Shown piece after piece: positions 22,901-34,970 of a stretch of 64,000 nt of DNA (position 1 is its first letter; each line of letters begins with the position of its first letter). Below the pieces are notes generated by a model. It was given only the letters and a program-made list of their open reading frames with translations. It ran no database searches and was not told the origin of the DNA. Made by a program: the position numbers and the translations under genes. This DNA is from Corylus avellana (Eukaryota; Streptophyta; Magnoliopsida; Fagales; Betulaceae). The DNA is taken from the NCBI RefSeq assembly GCF_901000735.1, contig NC_081545.1:17554758-17618757 (forward strand), in the 5' to 3' direction.

Positions 22901-25900
22901 TTTAAATTCTTCAATACTTGGGTTACCTATGATATTAATCTTTCTATTGCACAACGCAATGGAGTCAGGTCATGTACTCAACATCTAATATCTAACTTTG
23001 TTTCCTATCAGCATCTTTGACCCACATATCGTTCCTTGTGTCCAAATTGTTGTCTGTCTATTCCTAGAAATTTACAGGAGGCACTTACTTATCCGAAGTG
23101 AAGGGAAGCGATGTAGTAAGAAATGAAAGCTTTTCGACAAACAAATTATAAATTTTAAAACCAAATATCAAATTGAAAATATTATGTTTTCCTCCATTTT
23201 TTCTACTTTTGGTCTATCCCAAGGGAAATGTGTTGGGCTTTCCTTCAAAAGATACTTTAGATTCATTGGATGTATGTGGGTATGAAAAGGGAAAAGGGCT
23301 TTTTCAGCTTGTTGCTCACTTTCTCACTTCTGAGAGGCGAAGTGGTAATTGGTTGCTTGGTCGAGCAGCTGCCCTTGCCTGTGGACAAATTCCATCGTCG
23401 TAAGGGGGTTACACTTCCTGTGGATGACTCAGCCATCCTCTGGCATGGTAGGATGATTCCCAGGCATGCATAAGATAGGGCTGTTCACATGAAAGAAGAG
23501 AAGAAAGGATTGATTCTCTTCTTTCTCTTTCTTGAGGGGGAAAGAGCAAAAAAAAAAAAGGAAGAAAAAAAAAAAGGGGGTCCCCCTTCCTCCCTCTGTT
23601 TGTCTTCTTCTTGCCGCTTTTCTCATCCATCCTGCCCTGCACCGCTTACAGATTCAGTTGTGGGGCAGCCTGCCAGGTGGCAGCAGCTATGGATTCTGTT
23701 GATGAAAGCATATGTGGATGGGGGAGAAAACTGGGCTTTTTAGACTAAGTTGGTTAGGAACTAGCCAGCGAACAAAAGAACAAAAGAAGACAGGTTGCTT
23801 GGAGAGGCTGCGGATTTTTTCTTTTTAATTGATGACTGATTGAAAAAGAACAAAAGAACTAATGCAGTACCTCATGGGCATACTCTAGAAAACAGGCCAG
23901 TTTGAAGCAGGAGTGGGAGAGAAGAAAAATACAATAGAATGAACCTACATAAGGAAGCTAAGTTTTCAAGATAGCCTCAAAGAAGCTCTACATTCTCCAG
24001 TCTATTCTTCTGGGTGGGGTCAATGTCACTCATTAGGTTGACTCTCGTCCTAACCCAAAAATCCTATCATGGAGGATAGTGCTAGGGTTTCTACATTTCC
24101 TACTATACCATCTATTGTTCCTTTCTCTTCAAATACAATAAACAACACGGCAAACATAAGTTTAACAAGCATGCAAAGGAGATGCTACAAAAGGGGTTCG
24201 GACTTGATTTCCAAAATCGAAACTGCTTTTGTTTACTTGACCGGCCATTGACAATCGCTCTCTCCCACCTACACCCTTTGTCCTCGGAAAAGTTGCTTCT
24301 TTCACTCCCTTGGTTTCTTGGTACACCAACTTAACATGGGAAGTTTAAACATATTGAAGACCTATTTTAGTGATATTAACTATCCATATCATTTTTGTTT
24401 GGAATCACCTGGGATAACCAATTACATGGCATGGCATGGAATAATATAGGATAGATTTTTGGAACGAATCAAATGCACTTTCATTTGTAATGAATGGGTA
24501 GAGTGGAATACCTAGTGTCTAAATATGAGTTTGATTTATTGTCATGTAGACATGCAAACTTTGGATGCATCCATCCGACACTTGGACCACGTTAACATGC
24601 AGCCTTGCACTCAAGTCTATATACAGAGTTAAAAGTAATAATTGCTATATTTTATTTATGTTTTTAATAATGTCTCCTCACGTACTCACTGCATTGATTT
24701 GTATCTTAAATTGTTTCTAAAGCACTGATGGCAATATTTATTTTTGTTTTTAATAAAATTAACAATATCTCGTACTTGTGACTCTGAGTGTTTTCAGCCT
24801 TTTGATTCCATAAGCTATATGTCATCAGCCAAAACTAGAAAATTTTTTTTCTAGCTTCAATATTTTAAATTTAATGTTCTTCCGGGATCCATGGATGCTG
24901 GTTTTTGAGCATATTGCGTATCCTGGCATTCTACTCCTAGGCATTGGGGGTTATCTAGTACTCTTGGGTCCTTTATGTTAAAAATGGAAGTCATACTGCC
25001 AAGCCTAGAACTTAGTCCACCACTCAACATGATTCTGTAAACTAATTTATCCTACCGATTGAACTATGTATAGTTGGAAGTGTTATAGTTTTAAAAACTT
25101 TATATGATTGATGTTATGGCTTTCTTGTCTGTCAGGAGGGTTTGCATAAGCTCAAACTGCCACCTCCAGTTGATTTCGCTAGAAAACTGAATGGTTCATC
25201 TTGTAATAAGAGGTTTCCAGAGGACATCTTGGATACTGCTTCTATGCAAGGAAAGAAACCAAATCTGAAATGCTTATCTATGCAAAAGAAGCTCAAAGTT
25301 GTTCAAACATCGAAATTAATTGCTAAGCACCAGAAGCCAGTGTTTCCGGTTCGCAGCATTCTCAAAAACCATAAAAAAGTTACTCCTAGGCTGAACTCTG
25401 CAATTTGCAAATTGAAATGTAGTCAAGTAAATCATTCTGGTATTCAAAGGCCTGACAGGCATGTCAGGTTCTCAGGTAAGGATGACATACTTGGTCCAAG
25501 GAAGAAAAATATCTCAGATGCCTTTGAGCAAGGCAGTGGTGACCAATTTTCAGATGCTTTTGCTACTTTATCAGAGGACCAGTCCACTGAACGTGACAAA
25601 GAAGTTTCCCCTATGGAGGTAGATGGAACTGATAATGATGTTATTATTAGTACAGATAGTGGAACTGAGGTTCAACCTACAGCCAGGAAGAAACAATTGC
25701 TCAATACGCATGATCATGTTGATATACCATGTCCTCTGAGGCCACATGTTACTTTTCAAGACAAAATAAAGCATTGTCCAGAAAAATCAGTTTCTCGAAG
25801 TCAGGTTGCAATTCATAATGACAAAATGCATATGTTTAATCAAGGCCACTCAACTATGTCATGTAAACCCGCATCTGTTGGCCCTCCTAGACTCATTTCT

Positions 25901-28201
25901 GCACTTGAAGAAAGGCATAATCCTTGTGTAAATGCTCAAGCAGGTGGTAATGTTATCAGAGCTTTCAATGAGAGTGGAAAGCTGATTGATCATTTTGTAG
26001 ATTCTATCCATGGCATTGCTGCAATCAGTTCAGTGCCAGACACAAGGGTATTGTCGCAGCCGTCATCATCTTGTTTTGTTGTAGATGAAAATGCAAACAG
26101 GAGGCTGCCATTTCCGTCTCAATCTGCCACACAGAATTTTAGTGGAAGTACATTGCATTACCAACCTTTTTGTCATGTGTCTCCGAGAGAGTTGATGAAT
26201 AGCATATGTCAGTCTCCAGAGCGGACGCAAAAAGCAGTTTCCTTCAGAGAAAATTGCATGGATGACGGATTTTTTGGTTTGCCTCTCAACTCACAGGGTG
26301 AGTTAATCCAGTTTAGTTCAAGTGGGAAGGGTGGGTTTGACCAGCACTGGCTGCCAAGTACTACTGGCTCTTCCAGCAGCTTGCCTGTGCATAATCTTGT
26401 CCTGCCAAAAAGTACTGGGGAATATTTAAGTGTGAAGAAGAGGCATTTTGTCGAGAGAGAACATCCCACAGATCCATTAAACTTGTTTCCTGTGCAGAAT
26501 TATGTTACAGAGAACCCTAAAGTACATTTACCAGCTAGGTTCGGTGTCACTGAAGTAGAAGGTACTGGAAGATCAGATGTTCAGTGGCTTAATTCTGAGA
26601 GGGGGAGCAACCACTCTGCCCGCCTGCTCGATTCTGAGCTGAGCCTGTCTGATACATCTTTCACTGGATACAGACAATATAACCAGGTGCAGAACCAAAC
26701 TACTAATGCGATTTTTCATCCTAAAGACAGTTCAGATAAAATCTTGCTAAATTCTAACCAAACAACAATGCGTTTGATGGGTAAAGATGTAGCAGTTGGT
26801 AGAAGTTGCAACGAGATGCAAGGATTTGAGGATGGAAAGGTCTGGACTGATAAGGAGATCATAACAGATGATTGTCCTACAAGTAGTGCCATGGAGAATT
26901 CATCTATGGAGAGAAATTTTCTGCAGGATTGGATGTTACAACCTGCATCAGGAAAATCAAAGGACACTGTAGCTCAGTCATTAGGAATTCAGTGCAATCA
27001 CATGTCACGGAGCAGCTTGCTGTCGAAAGCATCAGAGTCTAGGTTTTCTAACCCATTCTCCAATTGGCAAACTAATGTGGTCCATCGAAATGGCAGTCTT
27101 ACCATCAACAAAAACCCTAGTGATAATGTGCATTCTTTTGTTCATTCATCTGCTTCCCCAGCAATGTTTGGTGGTGCACCCAGCCTCCAGGAACCCTTTA
27201 TATCTAGAGCTGAAGATCTAAGAGTCAGTTCTCAGTTACCACTGCTTTCTGGCCCTCACATTACCTGTCATCATATGCCTTGGAGTCCTGCTGAACTTAA
27301 AAACAAGCAGAATCTACCTCATGCTGCAAAATCAGCCTTCAACTTTCCATTCTTGCACCCTGATTATAGAGAGAGTGTTCAACCTTCTTGGATTCAGAGA
27401 TCCTCAAAGAGCCTGCCCCCTTGGTTGTTCCATGCACAACAGGATAAACCACTAATTGCCTCCTCTCAACCTTTTTCTGATGTGGGTGGTAGGTATCTTC
27501 CCCATCTTATCTCCGGAACTAATTGTTTTCCTTCCCCACTTGTGAATCATTTACCAGTTTCTTATCCTTACAATCCCATGAACTCTCAATCATACATCAA
27601 CAATTCGCTCTCTTCAGCACCTATACTTCACCCTCCACCTATTCCCGCCATTCCTGGAGTTAATTCAACTTCTGCAGCCAACAAGGGCTGTCGGAACAGA
27701 ATTAAGTTCAAAGATACTGTGAAATCAAAAGCTTTTGGTATCAAAGTGCCTGATCCTTTTAAGAAATCCAAGAGGCCTGCAGCTAAAGCAGATTATTTAA
27801 CAAAGCCCACCAGGATACCAAATTTAGAAATGCAAAAAGAGTTAAGTGCTGTGATGGGGTTAAGGAGAGAAAACTGCGGCATGGACATTCAATGTAATGC
27901 AGGAGTTGTTGAATTCGATCCAAGCAGGGATAAAGCAATCATGTTAGAATGTTGCCCAAATGAGAATCAAAAGGATGTGCTTCAAAGTTCAAGTGGCATT
28001 GATTCCTCACAAGTGGATAATTCGGCAAGATTGGGTCCTATTAAACTAAGTGCAGGAGCAAAACACATCCTGAAACCTAGTCAAGCTACAGATCAGGATA
28101 ACTCTAGGCTAATCCATTCAACCCTCCCTTTTGCCATGGCAACAAATTGTGGTAGTGTACCAGAATCTCAGAAGAAGCTAACAAAGATTTACAGGTTTTA
28201 G
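13959..28201 (+). CDS. HAPLESS 8-like nuclear protein with UBZ4/Rad18-type zinc finger (three coding exons)
   Basis: Coding exons are 13959-13990, 14159-14846 and 25136-28201, joined at gt..ag borders (intron phases 2 and 0), giving about 1261 aa. The start was chosen because the 32-nt first exon ([11 protein letters not shown]) splices in frame to [17 protein letters not shown], a conserved N-terminus in this plant family. A C2HC finger follows, with C98, C101, H115 and C119, which resembles ubiquitin-binding UBZ4 fingers. Next come an acidic stretch, a Lys-rich tract (about 181-240) and a long low-complexity Ser-rich region. Conserved islands are RSILKN (about 313-318), [13 protein letters not shown] (348-360) and [17 protein letters not shown] (about 1207-1223). 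I recognise the family as the one containing Arabidopsis HAP8 (At5g56250). The molecular function is not known to me; nuclear location is inferred from the basic tracts. No internal stop is seen. Confidence 0.85.
13991..14158 (+). other. Intron 1 of the HAP8-like gene
   Basis: 168 bp, gtaact...cacag, phase 2. It contains a (CTT)n run and three (AT)n tracts (14035-14140), so its length is likely to vary between individuals. An ATG reading through the AT tracts into exon 2 is not the start; the conserved N-terminus comes from exon 1. Confidence 0.75.
14660..14846 (+). repeat. (AAG)n coding microsatellite encoding poly-lysine
   Basis: The end of exon 2 is an almost pure AAG/ATG-type trinucleotide tract that encodes Lys-rich sequence right up to the splice donor (aagaag|gtatgc). 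Length changes in steps of three would keep the frame. Confidence 0.85.
16978..17780. mobile_element. Probable transposon fragment rich in aaacgag / ctcgttt motifs
   Basis: The start gggctataaataatctgagctgctcataa followed by inverted aataaacgaacc and ttattaaacgag motifs resembles a widespread plant non-autonomous DNA-transposon family. The right terminus could not be fixed and no coding sequence is present. Confidence 0.35.
17935..18095. repeat. Degenerate tandem repeat, about 70 bp, two and a half copies
   Basis: Units of the form atcgatcgaac...gggagtgatcgaacttct...gaatttgtatgat...cactac recur with a period near 70 bp. The tcgatcga motif is typical of some plant retrotransposon leaders, but no other retrotransposon parts adjoin. 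Confidence 0.55.
20811..21640 (+). mobile_element. LINE (L1-type) remnant: reverse transcriptase and zf-RVT fragments
   Basis: Translating across frameshifts gives [12 protein letters not shown] and [19 protein letters not shown] (about 20870-21090), the plant L1 reverse-transcriptase core up to the first catalytic Asp. Further on are MAFFAW.VALGKFL and [22 protein letters not shown] (about 21145-21300), the C-terminal zf-RVT domain. The segment between the two (most of the RT) is deleted. The ORF 21229-21435 is part of the zf-RVT domain. It is embedded in sense in the HAP8-like intron and is inactive. Confidence 0.8.
20823..20976 (+). repeat. Perfect 77-bp tandem duplication within the LINE
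   Basis: 20823-20899 and 20900-20976 appear identical base for base. Both encode the same stretch before RQILDHFL. Confidence 0.93.
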
Positions 28202-28640
28202 AAGTAAGTCTAATTTTTTCATAAATTACTTAGGCCTTCCTTTTTGTCCACCGTGCTTCATACACTGCATTTTGTGAATCCGACAGGACTACCGCCCGGC
28301 TGAAGATACAAGGCTAGAGATCTTCATGGTTAACTACGTACTCTTGGTCTTGGGTTGCTAAATTCAAAGAAAGAATATTATCAATTCCAGGTACTAGCTC
28401 TATTCTGTTGAATGATGTGAACATGGTTTGGATTCTACCTGCCAAAGATCAGCTGCTAGATTGTGCTTTTGATATTTGATTCTTTAATCAGGTATTAGCT
28501 CCAACCGGTTGAATGATGTAATAATGGCTTGGAATTCTACTCGGCAAAAGATCAGTTGCAAGATTATGTTTTTTGATGTTTGTTGTTTTCAATCGTTTTA
28601 TTCTCCAGATGTATTAGTAATGGTGGTTCTAACGCTTCTG
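28202..28640 (+). other. Probable 3' UTR of the HAP8-like gene
   Basis: Directly after the TAG stop is aagtaagtc, a good splice donor (gt at 28204). A matching acceptor ccgacag ends at 28286, so the 3' UTR may contain a short intron. Two diverged ~100-bp direct repeats (ggtactagctc... at 28390 and ggtattagctcc... at 28491) follow. The polyadenylation site was not located. Confidence 0.4.
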
Positions 28641-30957
28641 TAATGACTTACGTACTGTGTAACATGCTTTTTTTTTTTTTTGTATTTTAGTTTTTCTCTA
28701 AAAAAAGAAAATTAGCTCTCTGTTCCTGAAAATATTGTAGTGATAATTATTTCTTTGAATGTGGATTTTGTGAATTGAAAAAAGTTTTGCTGATGTTCTT
28801 TTGCAGTTTTTGGTAAGAAACTGTTTAGAAAACAAAAAATTTCCTCCCCCAACTTCTTTTAAAACATATTCGAGGCCCTTTGAGCAACTGAGTAATGTTG
28901 TTTACTCAGCCTGCACTTGCACTAGGTAATTTCCATGAAAACGACCTCGAAAATGATCACTAAAAACAAGCCACTGCTTCTTAAGGCACATTGAGGCCGA
29001 TAGAATATTAATTAAATAATTAAATTCACACATTCCTATTCACTTAAATTTTTGCGATAGTTGGTGATTCAACATGGCATTAGAATAAAGGTTTTTCTAA
29101 GTATGAACCATGTTTTTAGAATCTACCTATCATCTCAATTGAATATTCTATGTGTTGGGTTTTACTTATTAAAGAGGAGCTTGACTAGATACATGAGGGG
29201 GAGGGTTAGAATAATAATTAAATGATTAAATTTACTATTTTGTTAGATCTTTGGAATAATTGCTTATTTAACAAAGTGAAATAGCCAATTAGCAAAACCA
29301 TTTAGCTGGGGAAACTCACTTCTTTTTAGAGAAGTAAGAAAAGAAGTTGGTTTCCTTAGTTTCTTAATTTTGATATTGTTCTTTCTCCACACGAATTAAC
29401 ACTTACCCTCTGTCCCCCTCCTCCTCTTCCCCCCTCCCCCCTCCCTTCTAAAACTTTCTGCCTCTTTTGAGGCTCTATCTCTTGTCTTTGGCAACGTATT
29501 CGAAGGGATTCATCTCTTTCCCCCTAAAATTACAGCCTTAGTACATCGATCCACCTTCACTTTGCCGCCTCCTCTACTCGGCTGGCACGTCTCATCCCTT
29601 AGGATTTGCCTTGGATTTCAGCTATGACATTTTCTGAGTTAATTCTGTTATTCTCAGTCAGTTCGTCTCCCCGGCCAGCGCGCTTCACCACTGCCATCAC
29701 TAGCCTATCTGCTTCCCGTTACCGCTTCCCCTGTGTCCGCGCCATCTCCGCTATTGGTGCTTCTGCTTTTTGGGTTTGTTTCTTTGTTTTCGCTTCTTTT
29801 CTTTTTCTTTTTCTTTTTCTTTTTTTTTTTTTTTTTTTTTTTTTTTTGTGTTTATGTTGTTATTGTTTCTCTATAGGTATTTTGGTAGAGTTGAAGGGTA
29901 TTTACGTCCCTTGCACCGGGAGTGTTAGTAGGTTTGAATGGTCTCGCAACGGCCGTGCCCATGTTCGCACCTTGTCTAACCGCCTTGAATGATGACCACT
30001 TTTTTCGATGTTCAAACTAAAAATTCATAAGATTGCATCATTCATGTGATACATTCTCTTTTAATTTTTGTTTACTCTAATTGTTTTGATACTTATTGTT
30101 AGGTTCTCGAGCCTTTCTTCATCTTCTTCCTTTCAATGCGTGCAGCACTTTCTCGAATAACTTATAATAGATGATATAAGATTCCACAACTCTCATCTAT
30201 CTCCCTAAATGCAAGGTCAAAGATGTAGAACCACAGGACAAGCAAACTTTAAAGGTAATATAAGGGAGTTTTTTTTTTTAAAAAAAAAAAAATACGAACA
30301 GAAAACAGAAAATAAATGCCTAACAATTAGCCTTATTTGTTTTTTGGGGGGTCTCTGAGGAGGGTCTCCTTCCTCTTGTATATATATTCGAGTTTTTCAA
30401 ATGCTTTTTTATTCATCAAAATAAAAAACAAATCCCAACAAATTCAGATGATGCTGATCAGCAGAAAACCCAACCCTCACTTAGCATTTACAGTTTGAAA
30501 ATTTAACAAACTTACTAAAAATTAAGAAAAAAAAAATGCAAAATAAGTCTCTTTGTTTGCATCAATATGCAGCAAGCTCCATAGGATTTAAATAGTACCT
30601 TAAAACTCTCCGTTGTAAGCATACTTGACTAACAAATTCCAACCTTTTGCCGAAACAAGGTGTTCGAACTAGAGGCCTATTCGTCATTTATATATGCTTA
30701 TCATGAAAAGTTTCAAGTCACTCTTTAAACCCTAGATCAGAACTTCTTGCAAATAGCTGCAACTACGTTTAAAAAAAAAACAAAACAATAAGTGTCATGC
30801 GTGATCGATGTTTATTATTTCCATCTCAAAAGATCATTCTCATAAATTAACAACAATGCCATTTTCATCTTCTTGGGGAATAATATACACATGAAGCCGA
30901 AGTTTGTACGTTTCTTTACAACAATTACAGTACATGAATCTCATACATTAATTGCCC

Positions 30958-30988
<31 letters not shown>

Positions 30989-31015
30989 GCGTACGTACGA
31001 TTCTTCTGATGATCA
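28641..31015. other. Intergenic region, no gene seen
   Basis: AT-rich with homopolymer runs, notably a ~30-base T run at about 29819-29848. An ORF at 29606-29992 crosses this run and has no domain, so I do not call it. (AT)n at about 30959-30985 lies just past the end of the HVA22 gene. Confidence 0.6.
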
Positions 31016-31852
31016 TCAGTTCTTCTTCACTTCTCTTTCAGCCTGCAAAATCAATTAGTTTACGTAACGTAGAGGTTAAGAAACAGGATTGAATGAATGA
31101 ATGCTTGCAAATTAATATTATATTATTTTCTTACGTACCGCTTTGATTACACGTTCGAAAGCATCAGCTCCATGTCTATCAATGTAACGCTCTACGGATT
31201 TCCTTGCGTCGGGGGTCATCATCTGGAGCGCCTTCTTGTGGTCCTCTGAGTAATTACTATTTAACCCCACAACTCCCCCAAAATTCTTTACATACTTCCT
31301 CACAATACTCTCGTAAATATACGCTGCCCCGTTAAATACTGGCAGCACCAGCCACATGCAAAACACAAGCTTCATATATGGCCAAATCGGAATCCTGCAT
31401 GTCACTCATCACATATATATTTATATATGTAAAACCCAGAAAGAAAATCACTTGTGTTATTTATATATATATATGAACATGCATGCGTACGTACCAAGCA
31501 AGAACTTTCCAACAAGAAAGCTCGAAAAGGGTTATGAAGGAGTATAAGACCCAGTATGTTAGCCATTGCTGATCGTCTAGGGTTGTAGGGCTCTCAATTG
31601 CTCGCATTGATGAATATCTGTTCATTCATTCATATATATCATGCATTAATATCTTCATTTACACTAATTTTCTGGTATATCAATGTATTATATATATTTC
31701 TCCTCTACTTACAAAGGAAATAGAAGCATCACTCCAGGCCTGGTTCACAACATGTAATCAAAGTGGTTAGGACTTGTTGTAAATGATCATGAACACTTAA
31801 TAATTAACAGAAACATATATATCATTAAATAGATAAATAAATAAATAAATAA

Positions 31853-31906
<54 letters not shown>

Positions 31907-32073
31907 CATGTTCTAAGACAGCCAGTTTGTTTCAGAAAAGACATGACATTCATGAACAATGAATACTATATTAAAAGAAGCATAACTCCTTGGATTCTTT
32001 CTGAACAATTATATATATATATATACCCGACTATTGCGTCCAAATGTCTGGCAATTGCTCCGAGAACGCCCAT
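31016..32073 (-). CDS. HVA22: HVA22-like (TB2/DP1/REEP family) ER membrane-shaping protein, five exons
   Basis: Coding exons (minus strand): 32073-32027, 31739-31713, 31617-31495, 31394-31139 and 31042-31016, all with gt..ag borders, giving 159 aa. The start MGVLGAIARHLDAIVGPGVM was chosen at the only ATG that joins in frame to the conserved core. The TB2/DP1/HVA22 domain covers about residues 16-100, with LLFPLYSSMRAIE, DDQQWLTYWVLY and WPYMKLVFCMWLVLPVFNGA. Hydrophobic hairpins there insert in the ER membrane and bend it. In barley and Arabidopsis, HVA22 proteins are ABA- and stress-linked and related to yeast Yop1p. The C-terminus (MMTPDARKSVERYI..) matches the HVA22f subtype. All exons are intact; exon 2 is only 27 nt. 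Confidence 0.93.
31833..31904. repeat. (AAAT)n(AT)n compound microsatellite in HVA22 intron 1
   Basis: About five aaat units run into ~23 AT units. They lie between exon 1 (ends 32027) and exon 2 (starts 31739). Confidence 0.9.
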
Positions 32074-32680
32074 GTTGAAATGAAATGTCTATTCTTCAGT
32101 TGATGGACAAAGGCTACTATATTTGGTGAGTTCGATGGAAAATACGAGATGTGGCCAGTTTTTAAGGTGGGGTCGACGACAAACGAAGAAAAGCATTTCT
32201 GTTGGATACTCTAAAGTCTTCTTTTCTCCAACCACAAGGAAGCAAAAAAGAAATATAATAATAATATAGAAAGGCAATGAGAGGAGGGCGGGAAAGAAAG
32301 AAGAGTAAATGCTAAAGTTTGTAGCCGCCTGCCTTTAAGCCTTATCATCCACATCTCAAAGGTATCTATGTACCTTACTTTTCTTTCTCCTTTAGTTTTG
32401 TCCACCTTACCGTAAAGGTTTTCATGCTATGAATCAATAAATTTAAGAGTTTGTGGGAAATTTACAAGATTGGAAAGCAAGGCGAGGAACTGAAGAAAGG
32501 AACCCTATATTACTGTAGATGAATCTTTCGAATATTTCCTACCTTTATAATTGAATAAATAAAAGCTTAACTAGAATCAGATGCTTTATACATGCTGCAC
32601 GCTTACTATTTAGAGTTGACCCGCCAACTCCCTTTTTGATCAATGTATAGCATCCTTCACTTTATGATCATGTTTGTTAC
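32074..32680 (-). promoter_or_regulatory. Upstream region of the HVA22-like gene
   Basis: This is the only spacer between the start codon and the first repeat element, so the promoter must lie here or in the repeat. An AT-rich stretch at 32250-32272 (complement tctatattattattatattt) could serve as a TATA region. No clear ABA-response (ACGTG) cluster was seen. Confidence 0.3.
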
Positions 32681-33045
32681 CGTAAATTTAGAGAAGTTGG
32701 TGAAATCAGTCTGGGTCGTTGCTTTTTTCTTCTTATATATAGCCATCAAGGCCGGCTTGGTGCTTTCACATGGAAAATAAGAAACATAATAGGAATGTCT
32801 TACATCTAGGGAATACAATAGATATAATGCTAAGAAAGGAAAAAAAGATGAAACTTCTATCTAAGACTGAGAAGCAGTCGTAGCAGCCATGTGATCAAGC
32901 TCGAATCCAGGCTGCAGCAGTCTAGTCTTGTGATTCAGAGCTCATGTGGCAGCACAAGACAATTAAAGACTGAGGGTGGTTGTGCTGAGTTTGAGAGTCA
33001 GCTATATTGTCTTGAGAAGCAAATGAGATGTCATGCGAAGCATCA
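32681..33045 (-). repeat. 3' LTR of non-autonomous LTR element A
   Basis: Parallel to 41217-41522 and 42780-43159. In plus orientation it starts cgtaaatttagagaag; the related 42780 copy starts tgtaaatttag, so TG has become CG here. On the minus strand it carries a ctatatataag TATA region. The inner edge is approximate because of a local deletion near 33040. Confidence 0.65.
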
Positions 33046-33892
33046 CCCAACTCCAAATTGAAGTGGACAGGAGCAACTTTCAGTTTGTTACATTAATAAA
33101 TAAATAAAGAAAGAGTCACTAAGAGACCTTTTTTTTTTTTTTTGAAGAGTGGCCAACTATAGGCCTTAATTGGGCTAGGGTCTTTAAACCAAGCCAAAAA
33201 TTTGGGCCAACTATGGACGAAGAGAAAAGAGCCAACATAGGGCTTAAATAGGCTTTACCACAATGCCAAAAATAAAGCCAACTATGGGCCAAGAAAAGAG
33301 CCAACAAATGGTTGAAATGGGCCTAGCTATTGAACTTTGCCTCAAGGCCAGAAATATGACCAACTATGGGCTAAGAAAAGATGCTTCTTCCATTTTTTTT
33401 TTTTTTTTATATGGAACACAACTTACTAGACCAGTTGTACCCCACCAATAAATTGTGCACCTCACATTGCAAGATGCAGTGCAACTCATGTGGGCAACAT
33501 GCCTCTTTGTGTGAGAATAAAAGATAAGTGATAGGCAGCATGCCTCTTGCAAGAAGAAAAGAGAAGAATGGCTTCTACAAGCCAGTTGTGTGATGGGATG
33601 CAAAGCAAGAAAAAGGGATCTCCCACATTGGAGAAGGAGTTGATGGTGGATAGGCCACGTATTAGATGATGTTGGTGCCAAATGTGGACAGCAACAGTGG
33701 GACCACTATGAGGATGATCAGTGCCTGGTCGGGGAAGCTAATCAAGGGGATCTTGGGTTGCTTGATGGTAAGTGGGCAGCTGTTGGGGCAATCGGTGTTG
33801 ACAGGGTTGTGGAGTAGGTGTTTGTGGGGTTGACAACAGACGTAGAGGAGGAGGAGACCATGGTTGTAGCTATGAAGTGTTTGACCTAAAAA
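33046..33892 (-). mobile_element. Internal part of LTR element A, with degenerate tandem repeats
   Basis: Non-coding. 33147-33380 holds three ~75-bp degenerate repeats of the form gccaactatgggc..aagaaaagagccaaca..ggctt. A paralogous internal region is at 43160-45475. It is interrupted at 33901/41059 by the MULE and resumes at 41068-41216. Confidence 0.6.
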
Positions 33893-34199
33893 AAAAATCT
33901 AAGGTTAACTACTTTATTAGTACCTCAGTTTACATGTTTTTATTTTTTTTCCCCTATGTTTCAAAACAGCCAAATGTGATACCTGACCTATGGAAAAATG
34001 CAAAATCGATACTTCTGTTAGTGTCTGTCAGTCCAAATTAACGGAATTCCACGTAATTTCCAGTAATATCGCAACACGTGTCGACTATGATATTAAAAAA
34101 AAATGCAAAATGTAATTACGTGTAAATCCACATCAGTAGAAACATTAAACAAAAAAAAGAAATAAAAAAAATTGAAGTGTTCCCCCTAAACCCATTTTT

Positions 34200-34970
34200 C
34201 CAGTTCGTTCACCTAGGGTTCAAAATAACCCTTCCCCCCCTCCCCCCCAATTTTTCTGCGATTGCGACTGTTGGGTTCTCGTGTCGGTCTGGATTTGGCT
34301 TTCGAGTGGAAGTATTTTGGTTTTGTATGGATTTGGGTCTGGACTTGTAGTATCGGATTGGTCTGTCGGGACTTTGGGTTTGAGTTGGGGGAGGATCATC
34401 AGTGGAGTGGGTCAATTTCGGGCAAGAAATATACTTTACAGCATGGTCCTGATTTGAGCATGTTGGCGGAGACATTGTACGCAGGAGGAGTAAAATGAGA
34501 CCACCTCGGAGAAATCGGAAAGGTCAAGGTATGTACTTTTGCAATGATGTAAGAGAAGTAAAGTTTAAAATGTTGATACTTTTACTTTGTTGAACTAAAT
34601 CCCCAACTGATTGGCTGTTTTTTTAGTACTATTTAGCATATGGGTTTGAGACTTTGCAATCACTTTTATGACTTCCTATTTTTTGTCTGTTGTCTGCTGT
34701 GAAGCCAAGTATAAAGTTCTCACCTTTTTACAATGGAAACTTTAATATATGATTGTTGTGTTGGTTGTGAATGGCTTATTGTTTGAATTTGTCTGCTTTT
34801 GAAGACATCTTTATTGTTGCTGTTGTAATGTGGGCTTGTTTGGTGGGTGGGGGCCAATGTGCATGATAGAGTTTTCTACATAGGTCTGTATGTGTCTTCT
34901 CACATGTCCTAAACCCTAAACATGTCCATTATTTTGTTGTGCGGGAGCACCACTTACAAGAACCATTGAT
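34200..34970 (+). other. MULE 5' region before the transposase
   Basis: Between the left inverted repeat and the transposase frame lies a stretch with a C-run (34225-34248) and short ORFs without domains. It may hold the leader exon of the transposase. I see no clear gene. Confidence 0.4.

Larger units (their letters stand above)
14847..25135 (+). other. Intron 2 of the HAP8-like gene (10.3 kb)
   Basis: Donor gtatgc at 14847, acceptor tctgtcag ending at 25135, phase 0. The frame is continuous across the join (…KKLKKK / [11 protein letters not shown]). The intron contains repeat-derived DNA: a cgagc/aaacgag-rich segment at about 16978-17780, a ~70-bp duplication at 17935-18090, and a LINE remnant at about 20811-21640. 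Short ORFs inside (for example 16427-16720, 19475-19756, 22003-22251) show no domain I recognise. Nothing I can name is seen in 14850-16970, 18260-19450 or 21650-25130. Confidence 0.75.

Noticed and set aside
29606..29992. 128-codon ORF upstream of the HVA22 gene
   Set aside because: It runs through a 30-base T homopolymer and shows no domain; the apparent signal-like hydrophobic stretch is poly-Phe from the T-run.
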